Positions 10,401 through 20,850 of a DNA stretch of 64,000 nt are shown here, piece after piece; within the stretch, counting starts at the first letter, position 1; each line of letters opens with the position of its first letter. Source of the stretch: Nepenthes gracilis. Its lineage: Eukaryota; Streptophyta; Magnoliopsida; Caryophyllales; Nepenthaceae. A program made the position numbers and the translations under genes. The notes below the pieces were generated by a model, which worked only from the letters and a program-made list of their open reading frames with translations, had not been told where the DNA came from and did not search any database. The stretch covers positions 9,815,947 to 9,879,946 of the forward strand of contig BSYO01000022.1 in the NCBI GenBank assembly GCA_033239525.1, written 5' to 3'.

Positions 10401-13400
10401 AAAAGGCCTAAGCATAAACAAATCTTATATGCATATGTAATGTTTGCTTCTGTTTCTTTTTTTGGTATTTTTGTTCTTTGTTATATAACTTTAGCTTCTG
10501 AATTTCTTTTAAGGGGTTGACTAATTATCAAGGTGGTAATAGCACAACAGAAATCTTTGTCAACCCTTTCGTTTATTAATTATACAGCTTAGCATCAATC
10601 AAGTTGTGTCTCTCCCTCTCTCCTAATCTGTAAGGTTTTTTTCTTGCCGATTTTATTATTGTGGTGTTATAGTTAACCACAAATTCTAGTTGTCATAACC
10701 AATGGTTTGCCTGCCACTGAAAGACAAACTATACATGTCAACATGTCATTTGTTTTTAATTTTACTTACTCTCTTTTCCTCATACTATATGTAATCTAAC
10801 ATCTACATTTTTACTTATCCTTCCTTTTTAATGTACAATGGAACATCTCTGAAATCATTAATTTATAAATTAGCTGCCCTTGCTCTGCATCTACCAAATA
10901 GCCAGTTGATACATAAATTAGAGACAAGTCAAGGAGAAGGTGAAGTGTAAGAGAGGAAATGTTTTAACCACAAAGGTCATCCTCATGTCATCTTTTCTTG
11001 ATTTGAACATTTTCTCCCCAGAGCAAAAGGCAAATCGCCATGCTTTCCAAGACAATACAGTAATTTATCTTCTTCAATAATTACCACTCTCCCTATCATA
11101 ATCTCATTGGAAAGTCAAGCTACACAATCATTCAAAGCAGAAATCAGATTCTCCAAGAACTAACCAGTGGCATACTCCAGCGAGCAGAACTCCCAACCAT
11201 CTCTGATGCATAGTGCTGTATGAGCAGGGTACTGCTTTGCAATAGCAACCTCATCTTTAGAAAGATCTAAGAAAATTTGAAATTTATGGAGAGCATGAGA
11301 ATATGAAAGTTAAGTGAGGACATTAGCAGCCCACTTGACAAAACATGTGAAGAACCATGGATAAAGAAGACTGCAATTGTCATAGCTGAACTAACCACTG
11401 TCGTTAAACTTCTTCAGAGTAGGGCCAACAAGCAAAATGGTAGCTGCTTCAAGATGTGGCATTCGAAGTATGGGGTTCTCCTCCACTCTTAAATGCTACA
11501 TCATGTCAAAGTAACCAAGAACTGATGAAAACGCAACCATGAAACAACATAATATACTCCATAATTCTAATCTCCAGCTGAGTAGTCAATACTCAATTCA
11601 GCAATATTCCTTGGCCTGTAACAGCAGTACAGGTAAAATATTTCTTAGATAGGAATGTTTACTGCTTTATGATAGAGATGTAATCCTGACATATGAGAAA
11701 TAATAATAGTGCAGGTTTATATCACATATCAAAGAGCTTAATATGGTAGTCATTTTTAGCAAAAAGGTTGAATTACGGAATGCTTCTAGTCTTGTACAGC
11801 AGATATTTGCAGAAAATGCCAAAGGCCAGACCAACAGTAGCAACTATTTAAAACATGAATTTTCCCGAATTTTGGTTTAGGCTAATAGAGTTTTCATCAA
11901 CCATAAAATTTGTTTCCTCATATTTTCATCAAGCATCCTATTTCTTTCCCAATGAAAGCTTAATATTCCCTTTGATGCATGCATTAGAAAATCAAAGCTA
12001 GTAAAGGCCAACCTCAAGAACTGATAAATAACGGAAACTCTTGAGTGCGGATATTTTCTTCTCTCTCATGGATTTCCAGCATTAACAAATTCCTGAGTTT
12101 GGCCTTCTAGCATTGCTTTTCTGATGCAGTCAGCATCTCTCTCTTGCCAAAACATTGCTTTACTTTTTTTCCTTGGGAAAGAAATACAGTTCCTGATAGA
12201 GAAATATATTAAAAGTAATGTGTTTTATTGAGTTGTTGTGGAACTGACCATTGGCATTATCTGCAGATGCTGTTTGTACAAGATTAGAATATCCCTTTGA
12301 TATTAATCATTCTCTAATACCTTTAACATGTCTTATCTTTTTGTGTCAAGACGCATGAGTCATGACTAGATCTCTATCATAAAACAGTATGCATTCCCAC
12401 CTAGGAGAAACATTTTACATATACCGGTATTACAAATCAAGAAATACAGTTGAATTTCATGACTTGCTGACCCCCAATAGCTCCATATTACCACAAAGAC
12501 TGCATTAGAAAAGTGAATCTATGAGGCCAACCTCAAGAACTGGTAAATAAGGGAAACCCTTGAGAGTGGATATTTTGTTTTTGCTAGCAGCCAAGACCTG
12601 TGTGGAACACCAAGTGATCTAGTCTGTAAGAAGAGAGGAGGATAAGAGAAATCCCCACACACTAGGGTTAATATTATTCACATATAGAGATACAGTTATT
12701 TAAATATAGCACAAGTATCAAACTTTCCTTACAGAGGGATATACTACACCATATCCTAAAGTATATTTTAACAATATATTTTAACACTCCTCAAGATAGG
12801 ACATAGATATTAATCATGCCCAACTAGTTAAAAATGTACTCAACACACACAGGCTAGTTAGGGATAACAAAAATCTCAGCTAACTATTCTCCAGTCCTAT
12901 CATATTTAACATGAACAATAGCTTGTTGAAGATTCTCTGAAACAAAGTGCCAATCCATCTCTTAATACTTTGTGCATTCATGACATACAGGATTTGATAG
13001 AATATGTATCACTGCCTTATCATTGCACAATATCAAATATGGTCTAATGCTTTTAGATCCAAGCAATTCTAGCAACTATCAGATCTCATCATTTCACATA
13101 TAAAGTGTCGATGCACTATATATATATAGGATTATTTAAATATAATACAAGCACCATAACACCATTACAAAGAAATATGCACATCATATCCTAAAGCATA
13201 TTCTAATAGTTTCTTTTAACATAACCAAATACAAGAAAAATTTGCACACAAGAGTAACTACAATGGCAACAAACCTGTAGTCGGGGCTGACTTTCCATAT
13301 AAAGAGTCTTTAACTTATTTTGAGCCACAGAGAGAAACTGAAAATAAAGCAGGTGCAGATTAGCCTATTAACAGTAGAAGGCAAACCACAACGAGAGAGA

Positions 13401-16400
13401 GAGAGGGGGGCCCTGTATACAATCCGAGTGAACAGATAGATGACTGACCTCCAAATTAGGAAGCTCTGGAAGGCTAGAAAGTGATGAAATCTGGTTACCA
13501 GCAAGATATAGTTGCTACAAAAAAAAATAGATACATATCAGAACCCTTTAACTAACAGCAGTATAACATTGAATGAATTAAATCAAAAACAAAGAAGTCA
13601 TTTTCAAACCTGTAGGACTTTGCAGTTCCCGAGTGGTTCAAATCCAGGACCTTTAAAATCATTGAAACTCAAATCAAGAACCTGATTGCAAAACAACATG
13701 ACACAATAATTATCAAAACTTATCTAATGCAAATCTATGCAAAAACCTCTCGCTTCTGCCACCACACAATGCACAGAAAAACTCAACAAACCTGCTTGCA
13801 TTGCCTAGTAATATAATTTGAAGCACAGAAAAGTAATCCAGATAATCAAAAGAAATAGCTGGAAGATACAATCTAGCCAAGAACAATATGCCAAACCTTG
13901 ACCCGCTTCAATATTTCAATCCCCTCTAATGAAGCCAACAAATTGTCCCTTAGATAAACAAACTGCCAAAAAGAAATACACAGATTAATCCGCTGAATAA
14001 GAAAATTGTACCTGAGATAAACAAACTGCCAAAAAGAACTACGCAGATAATCCATTGAATAATATTGATCAAAAGGCATTAGCAATAGCATCGACTATAG
14101 AACTAAACTTATCACTTTCACAAGACTTGCCCCTCCAACTTTGCTACGCACCTTATTGTGAAATTGTATTTAACAAAAATAATGAAGCCCAGTAAGGGGG
14201 AAAATTTTGTGAAGTTACCTGGAAAGCGACAAACAGCAAATCAACTTTACAATTTCTCCTTTTTTTATCCGCGAGAGAGTACATCCCATCCACACCAAGA
14301 AGTATGGCCCAATTACAACAGATACCACAAGCCAGTATCATGAAAGAGTATAGAACCAAAGCAAACATAAAACAATGCCCTAAACTAAAAAAACTAAACA
14401 GAAGGAAAAGAACCTCAAAATAACAATTTCCTCATTCCTATAATTTCAGATCTGGACTTTCAAGATCCAACAAGAATTTTATAGTCTCGTACATGTCTTT
14501 AGCATTCAAGTCTATGCGTAAGTAATGAATATTTGTCTTATGACTAATAGTAGTCCCTACAGTGAAGCCTAAAAACTTGATAATGCTGAGAATAGACACG
14601 GGTCAAAGATTGATGTAGTAAATCATAATCCCTCTACCACTGTGCACATTTCCTGTGTGAATAATTTGTTAACCAATTAGTATAACACCCGATCACCGAA
14701 ATATGCATTACAGCAACAAAAGTAATTATATCAAGTAAATGTTTGAGAAAAACGTGTTTGTATGAAAAAGTCAAGTATTTGAGGAAAGAAAACCGGCACT
14801 TGACTCACACTTATGCAGCACTCCAACGTGACTAGCAGTATAGGGGGCGCTCATCCATGGCTAACACAAGCTCGTGTGTGCATGAAAAGACAGATAGCGT
14901 CCGTACATGGATGAGGCACACTCGTGCATACATGGCAAGATGGAGGGTGATCTTGCGTGGATGAGGCACGCTCTTGATGACTGGGTAATAGCCCTGCCCC
15001 GGATGGAGCAAGGCTGGCATCGTGCACCGGTCTAAGTATTTAATGAATTCCTACCTGTTTTCAATCATTTTTCATTGAGATTTCAGGAGAGGAGAGAGAG
15101 TGAGTGAAGCAATGTGGTTTCAAAGCTTTTTCAAGTTAGATCTTGATAATATTCAACTTAAGGCAAATGCACATAAGTCCTTTCCTTCATTTATTCCTAA
15201 AATCTTTAGAATATTCCTTTTGACTTTTGTTTAAATATACATCCCTGTAGTGCCACATTGTTCTTCTTTGCTTTTACTTGCATGCTTGCCTACACTGTTC
15301 ACATTTATGTGATTTTGAGGTTTCATGCCTAACATTGTAAAATTTCTTAAAAAATCTTAAAATACTTGGCATTATATAACATTTTTATGCAAATATTCGA
15401 TGAAAACTCTACTTTAAAATTTATAAAAATTATTTATTTTTCAAACTTGAAATTTACATATTTATTATTTATTGTAGAGCCTTTCATTTTGTATAAATAA
15501 AAATCATTATAAAGAATTAACAGAATATATTCGAACATATCTCAATATATTATTAGTAGGCAAAAGTCATTACCTAACATCTATGGATTCAAAAGTGATG
15601 TTTGTCCGCATTTATACGGTCTAATATGCAGTCAAACCACCCAATGGTCTTGAATAGTGGCATATGGCTCAAGCTATGGGGAAATTTGTAGCCCAACCTT
15701 TGATATTTTACCTTAGTTGGTGAGATTAATATTGACCCTTAATTACTATCTTTTATCGCACTTATTTCCGCATTTTTCATATGATTATTATTATCCTTCT
15801 CATTTTTTTCATATATATCCACATATTTATATGCTTTTCCAAGCATTAAGTTCACCCTTATCATATTTTTTATAACCTTTCAAATTAGCAAACTTGGATC
15901 TTTGGCAGGATTTCCAGATCAACAGAGGCTTTGAAGGATTAAATTATAAATGTCCAATTTTGTATTTGGGATTTGTAGTAGAGTTTGCAAAGATTTGGGC
16001 TTATTATTTTGGGGATTATATATTTGTTACATCTCTATAATTGGGCCAGTGGACCCCATTTTGTAGATTATTTTATGTTTTCAATGATCGTATTATTAGA
16101 TCAATATCGATAGATGATCTTTCATACATTTTGGCGAGTACAGAGCAGATACATTGACAATAGGGCCAAACGAAAAGAGTTTGGCCAATCCTAGAACATT
16201 TTATCATGATATTTAGAGTTAATTGCGGAGATGTCTGGTTTGTGTTGTCCAAACTGGTCTTGGTTTCAGTTTTCGGTTTCTAGTTTGCTTTAATTACGTC
16301 ATTATATTTATATTTGCTATCGGGTTTGCGACAATTAGCATTTAGAAATCTTTTCCACATTTTTTCAACTCTCTAAAGTCCAAATGCATGCTTATGCTAA

Positions 16401-19400
16401 TAAGCTTTAATACACAAGAATTTTGAGTATCCAACATGGCAGTAACTGTAGAATCTCAAACCATTTTTTCATTCTATAATATGCCAAACAACAAATAACT
16501 GATCTAGTAAAACAAGATAATACCTCTAGATTTGATGACAAATTTATCCCACTAGCATTCAGATTCCGGATTCGGTGACCTCTGAGATCCAATCTCTGAG
16601 ACAACAGCATGCAGTAATCATCAGCATAAGGTGCAAAACAATTGAACAAGAGTATAGATGAAGCTTTGTTGAAGAAGCAAAAAGGCAGAGTGGAGAAAAA
16701 ATTCATAAAGTTAATTTCAAAGTCAAGAATGCATAATTGACAATAATAAAGAAAATAAATTAACAAAAAGGGCATGCATTGTGGAGGATATACAAGCGTG
16801 TCTATCTTAAGTCTTTTTCACATATCAAGGATGTATATAAGTTATTGAAACTTGCCAGAAGCAAACTTGTAAGATTCTGACTGGTAACATCAGCACTGCA
16901 GTTCTCAAGTGGGATCATCCCCTCAGGTACAAGTTTGCGTTACAAAAGCATGTTTCTGGATATTATTAGAATGGATGTCAAGGTGAGAATTTTATGTTGG
17001 TATGATTATGACAAACAGAGCTGCTGAGGATAGGAGATGACAATTTAAACCATTGGGCTTATATGGTAAAAGAACATCTTCAAATTCTGGGCAAAAAAAT
17101 GCTAGAAATTTACTTCAATTTTAGGGTAAACAAAGAAGTCAGAACACGTTTAAAATTTTAATGCAACCAAATAACAGCTATTTGGGACTTGAGGACATGG
17201 GTTAAGGTGACAAGGATCGAATATCGTGTTTCAGTGTTCGATGGATCGGACATGCACAATCAACACGTTCTCTAACCCTTTCTCAGATGTTCAGTGGGGT
17301 CATGTACCAAATATGATACCCAATAATAACATCTTTCAAAAAAATTGCAGTTTTATTGTGATTGTGCATCAGGTGGTGAATACTACACCATAGCATAAAA
17401 CAACTCTGCTAACTGTAATTTGAATATGAAGATAGATGGGATTGAAATTGATAGTACTAGGATGAGCACATGAGCTCCCTTAAAAGCTTCATCTCACAAG
17501 AAATTCAGACAGAAAAGAACATGGAAACAGTCTACAACTTCTACAGAAAGCTGATAAGAGGGAAAGGGACTTCTAAATTAGCATATATAGCAACAGCAAC
17601 CTCATGAGCCTTAAGCACCAGTTAAAATATGACTCTCTACAACCATTCCACTATGTAGAATTTAAAGTAAACTTACATTACCCACTTTATTATAAAACCC
17701 TTGCCAACACATCCAGCAGCACGTCAAATAGACTTCCAGTCAAGGAACCAGCCCAACCCAAAAGATTAAGTTGTCAGGAGAGAGGCAAGGAATAGTTTTA
17801 TATTTTAATAGCTAGGCTTGAAGGATAACTAAGGTATACGCCCACTCCATATCTTGCACTAAAAGATATGTATATCTAGCCTAGGGATCTCAGGAGTCAA
17901 ACTTACAACTAATTGGTCAAATTTGCTTTGATATCAAGTTAAGAAACCAAATCATCCTAAAATCTTAAGCCACTAGATGAGGACCAATAATTGTTTTAAG
18001 GGAGCTACAACGAAGATTGGGTCTGTAAGTTCTACAGAAATAGTAAGAATCTTGGGGACAAAGTGTTGGAATAAAATCATAGTTCTTTTGCAGTCAAAAT
18101 GAAATATTTGATAGAAGTCTTCTTTAATTTCATTTCAGGTACCATGGCCTTTATTAATAGGAGAGAAGTACTCAAAACAAATGAATCAAATTACCTCTGT
18201 TTCTTACTACCTGCCATCCATATCAATAAAATTCCAATTTCTTGCTTCTGAAATAAAGATATACGTGGATAGGTGTTCCTCACCTATTTTATATATGTCC
18301 TTTAACTCTTGCAATGCCAACTAGACAGTAGAATATAAGTAGGAATGAATGCTAACTTTGTTTCACTGCTCTTATTCCAAGAGGGTTTCTGGAAAATACT
18401 GGAGCTTGTATCTAGTTTGCATCTGGTTTTTCCTCTCAATTATTACTCCAACATCAGAAGATTAACTCATTATCTTAATCCTAGCACCTAAAATCAGGTC
18501 ATTGAGACATTGAATCCCGATTCTTCTAACTGAATTATTGAGGCAGTAAGGAACCAAACTGAGTCCTTGAAGTGATAATAGTACTACTGCTGGTGGCCCG
18601 TGGTATCTATAAATAATACGCACAATAGGAAGAGAAGATGAGGAGCAGATGCAGAGAGAGAGAGAGAGAATATAGAACAATTCAAAGTTTCAAACTCAAA
18701 ATAAGTGAAATTGCAAGTGTGGAAATCGCAGGGCCTGCTTACCACATCATCACCAGCTTTGACCTCCACTTGCGGCAGAATAATGAAGCGAGAATCCCTA
18801 CTGTCAGGGTTGGCTAGCTTCTTCCGACCAACTTTGTTTGAGCTCATGTCCAGCGATGAGGACAAAGACCCACTTTTAGATGCAGTTGATATTGACAGTG
18901 ATCGAGCCGAATTAGAAGAAAGCTTAGCCCTACTTTTGGGCCCACTGGTACCTGAAGGCGATGCTAGCTTTGAGACCGCTCTTTTAACAGTGCTGCTCGC
19001 TGTACTGTCCGAGGATGAATAACTAGCCTTCCTTGACGAAGAAACTGTTGACTGTGTGAATGTAGGGGTTTTATTCGACTCATTCCCACTTACACCACTG
19101 CCCTCAGGTGTTCTCGAAGTTGTAGCACCAGTAGAACCTGGACCTGACTTCTTTGCCTGCTTAGTAGCGGCTGACAGCAATAAACTCTTCCTTGGATCTG
19201 GTAATGACCTCCGTACAGGCACCGGAGAAGCAGGACTAGTCTTTTTACTCCCAAGTGATGCAACACTATTCTCCAGTTTACCAGTTGGGAATGATTGCTT
19301 CTCAGCCAACCCACCTGTGCTATTTCTTCTAGTGGTTGGAACCAAATGTGAACTCTTCTTAGAGACAGCTAAACTTGTTTTAGTCACACCTGACTTCAGC

Positions 19401-19603
19401 CTTGGACCACTTTTGAGTTCTAAACTCCCTTTGAGAAAACCATCAGGCCCAGAAGTTTTAGATACTGCTGAAATCATTGTTCCCACAGCTTCTGTAACCT
19501 TTTCAACACCATCAGCTGCATCAACTGGCAGTTGCTCAGCCAATTCTAATATTTTTGAATCTGGCACCACACCTTCGGCAGATTGTACTAATGGGTCCTC
19601 CAT
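5153..19603 (-). CDS. AIR9: AIR9-type microtubule-associated protein (5' part of gene, 14 coding exons)
   Basis: Coding exons, minus strand, 5' to 3': 19603-18743, 16595-16524, 13962-13897, 13681-13610, 13514-13449, 13337-13275, 12597-12532, 11495-11396, 11266-11165, 7460-7234, 7128-7014, 6196-6076, 5621-5446, 5288-5153. All have AG/GT borders and join in frame into 747 residues plus two bases, without a stop. Residues 1-287 are Ser/Lys/Thr-rich and basic; 288-about 489 are SDS22-like leucine-rich repeats with a cap; 490 onward are A9 repeats. This order is diagnostic of plant AIR9. In Arabidopsis AIR9 binds cortical microtubules, the preprophase band and the phragmoplast and marks the cortical division site. 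The start is the first ATG (19603), with a TGA in frame 36 bases upstream. Arabidopsis AIR9 is about 1,700 residues, so more than half of the protein is off the left edge. Introns range from 95 bp to more than 5.1 kb. Confidence 0.93.
8600..9640 (-). pseudogene. Decayed LINE ORF2 3' end inside AIR9 intron 10
   Basis: Minus-strand frames contain short stretches typical of the region after the RT in plant L1 elements: a 'CGTLLSFWEDIWLDNN' segment (usual form G-x-x-x-x-FW-x-D-x-W) near 9545-9600 and, further on, a region with the layout of the zf-RVT domain. Stops interrupt every frame. A local duplication of about 75 bp, 'tccacaaccaactagaa' at both ends, is inside it (9461-9594). The match is weak and read by eye only. 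Confidence 0.4.
9641..11164. other. AIR9 intron 10, remainder
   Basis: No coding similarity or repeat structure that I can classify. The reading frame at 10,323-10,520 is Lys/Gln-rich and then hydrophobic, with no recognisable family, and I take it as chance. Intron 10 spans 7461-11164 (3.7 kb). Confidence 0.4.
11165..16595 (-). CDS. AIR9: AIR9 exons 3-10: leucine-rich-repeat block and cap
   Basis: Exons 3-8 are 72, 66, 72, 66, 63 and 66 nt. All are phase 0 and each codes one 21-24 residue SDS22-like repeat: 'RLDLRGHRIRNL', 'FVYLRDNLLASLEGIEIL', 'VLDLSFNDFKGPGFEPL', 'QLYLAGNQISSLSSLPEL', 'FLSVAQNKLKTLYM', 'VLAASKNKISTLKGFPYL'. Exons 9 (100 nt) and 10 (102 nt) carry the last repeat and a cap-like segment ending 'ALCIRDGWEFC'. 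One repeat per exon, with all introns in the same phase, is a modular arrangement that lets exons be duplicated or skipped without shifting frame. The repeats probably form a protein-binding surface. Confidence 0.92.
12004..12060 (-). pseudogene. Degenerate partial copy of AIR9 exon 8 in intron 8
   Basis: The minus strand reads 'KISALKSFRYLSVLE' followed by gttggcc, almost the same as real exon 8 ('KISTLKGFPYLPVLE', same gttggcc donor) 530 bp upstream in the transcript. Similarity continues about 35 bp into the following intron ('ttctaatgca'). The first third of the exon and its acceptor are not conserved ('ccatgagagagaag' instead), so it is probably not spliced as a normal exon. Confidence 0.8.
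12601..13232 (-). mobile_element. Copia 3' end (RNase H plus LTR) filling AIR9 intron 7
   Basis: On the minus strand 13,050-12,795 reads, with stops, as the end of a Copia RNase H ('DQAVIHILSNPVCHECTK', 'QQAIVHVKYDRTGE', 'LGMINIY'). It is followed by a 'cttgaggagtg' polypurine-like tract and an LTR whose ends are 'tgttaaaa' and 'gttccaca' (plus coordinates 12601-12788). A second diverged LTR-like piece is at about 13,120-13,232 ('catatcctaaagcatattct', compare 12,752-12,771). The fragment makes up nearly the whole 677-bp intron. Confidence 0.75.
13951..14062. repeat. AIR9: Tandem duplication of the AIR9 exon 4 acceptor region
   Basis: 'agataaacaaactgccaaaa' occurs at 13953 and again at 14016, followed in both by 'agaa(a)(c)ta(c)...cagatta/cagataatcc..tgaata'. 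The unit is about 63 bp. The exon-side copy contains the first bases and the 3' splice site of exon 4. The second copy lies just upstream in the transcript and keeps a 'ttttggcag' acceptor, followed 14 nt later by a gtacaa donor-like site. Confidence 0.85.
14681..16333. mobile_element. Solo LTR (1.65 kb) in AIR9 intron 3
   Basis: The segment starts 'tataacaccc' and ends 'gggtttgcgaca', which form an imperfect terminal inverted repeat of the type TGTAACACCC...GGGT..GACA found in Gypsy LTRs; the second base is A instead of G. It is flanked by the same five bases, 'attag', at 14676-14680 and 16334-16338, as expected of a target-site duplication. No internal retrotransposon genes are present, so this is a solo LTR left by LTR-LTR recombination. 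Orientation is not determined. Confidence 0.75.
16596..18742. other. AIR9 intron 2
   Basis: A 2.1 kb intron. It contains a short (GA)n run at 18,655-18,669 next to the exon 2 donor side. A minus-strand open stretch around 16,850-16,960 is not needed to join exon 2 and exon 3. Nothing else is recognisable. Confidence 0.6.
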
Positions 19604-19620
19604 GTTGGTCACAATATTAT
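18743..19620 (-). CDS. AIR9: AIR9 exon 2: start codon and basic Ser-rich microtubule-binding region
   Basis: Begins after a 'tatttctgcag' acceptor and carries the start ATG at 19603. It encodes 287 residues, rich in S, K, T, R and P, with motifs such as 'RRNSTGG', 'SSRKASYSSSDSTASS' and a final 'SRFIILPQVEVKAGDDV' that is conserved in AIR9 just before the leucine-rich repeats. The donor is GATGTG/gtaagc. In Arabidopsis the N-terminal basic region is needed for microtubule binding; here this is inferred from composition and position. Long open frames on the opposite strand are composition shadows of this exon. Confidence 0.93.
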
Positions 19621-20658
19621 CTGCAGAAATAGTACTTCAATATTTCAGAGAAGCAAGCAGCCAACCACAATAACATCACCACAACATATTGTGTAATTTG
19701 GTCTCCATTAGGAGCTGAGAAAAGAATTTGAGGAGTAATTTATCCATATTTTCAACCTCTGATATCCAGAAAAGAATTATAACACAAAACTGTACCTTCA
19801 ATCAAGCCCAAAAAGTGAAAAACAGATGGGAAGGCATATTCGATTCTTTAACTACATAATGCAAACTCCACCATGACTGTCCCAGGGAAGATAAAGGAGA
19901 CAAGTTGCGTTGGGTCGCTGACAACTAGCATAAAACTATTGTCAGTTCTTTTTATGAATGAATCTAACAAACAATACAATTAAGGTGTATCCTAGAAGGT
20001 ACAGATCCACCCCTAAATACTGTTTGAGGAGTTGAAAAATCAAGTGGGCAAGGTCATCGCCATGTAGTGACACGCCATGTCCTCGCAAGGTATCAGGTAT
20101 GCAAGAGTAGTCAACCTAAATGATTAGGCCAATAAAGTAGGGTCATATTGGCCACCGAGGACATAGGAAACCTTATCGGGAAGGTACCGAGACAGCAGAC
20201 ACAATGATTACACGAAAACTTAAAAACCATCTGCCCTACACGAAACTGTGTGACAGGAAGTGTCGCTTCCTCTCTGTTCATACGACAACAAATGAAGAAA
20301 TAAAGTTTTCTTTCCACAGTCAGTACACAAAAATACACAATTTCCACTTTCAAAAGACTGAAGAGTAGGACTATAAACTGTATCAAGACATAAATAAATA
20401 AATAACTCCTAAACACTTCGATCTTAAGCCACAAAGAACTACTCTTGTAACTTAGAAGACCAATTTGACGATAACACGAAAAGCAGTTTAACATTACCAT
20501 CCAAAAATAGTCAAAATCACACAAACACACACTCAGGAGCAGAATATAATTTAACAGATACAGCGAGAGAAGGAGACGGAGAGAGTGAGAGAGAAGGAGG
20601 AGAAGGTTACCTCAGTGAGAGATCTAGAGTAACAGCAGCCTGAACCTGCTCCAAAATG

Positions 20659-20670
20659 CTAGGGTTTCAT
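20659..20670 (-). promoter_or_regulatory. Minimal upstream ORF (M-K-P-stop)
   Basis: On the minus strand 'atgaaaccctag' is a four-codon uORF, 48 bases before the 5'UTR donor, if transcription starts upstream of it. A longer frame from an ATG at 20847 ends at the same TAG. Either could lower AIR9 translation. Confidence 0.45.
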
Positions 20671-20750
20671 GACGATCTTGGCACAAAAAGCATACCGGAG
20701 GAGCGAGAAAAAGCAGAGAGTAAGAATGTAACTGCTGCAGCCAACGAGAG

Positions 20751-20769
20751 GAGAGAGAGAGAGAGAGAG
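20751..20769. repeat. (GA)n microsatellite, (CT)n in the AIR9 sense
   Basis: A run of GA dinucleotides in the presumed leader or core promoter of AIR9. CT-rich leaders and Y-patch-like tracts are common near plant transcription starts. Confidence 0.9.
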
Positions 20770-20850
20770 CAGTACTGCCACCCTTTTCCTGGCGCTGGTG
20801 AAGGCACCTGAGCGTATTCTACTGCCGATTGTTAAAATATCAAACAAATA

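Larger units (their letters stand above)
20611..20850 (-). promoter_or_regulatory. AIR9: AIR9 first (5'UTR) exon
   Basis: A 'ctgag/gtaacc' donor at 20611 on the minus strand would splice to the exon 2 acceptor at 19620 across a 990-bp intron, which is typical of a plant 5'UTR intron. The upstream limit is a guess because the transcription start cannot be seen. The exon contains a CT-rich tract and a very short upstream ORF. The 5' intron may boost expression; this is inference. Confidence 0.55.

Noticed and set aside
16850..16960. A possible extra coding exon on the minus strand in AIR9 intron 2
   Set aside because: Exon 2 and exon 3 join perfectly without it (GATGTG to AGATTGG), and the stretch has no LRR or AIR9 similarity.
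18705..19673. Long plus-strand open frames of 105 and 205 codons
   Set aside because: They lie exactly opposite AIR9 exon 2, whose Ser/Lys-rich codons leave the other strand open. The minus frame matches a known protein family and has proper splice sites.
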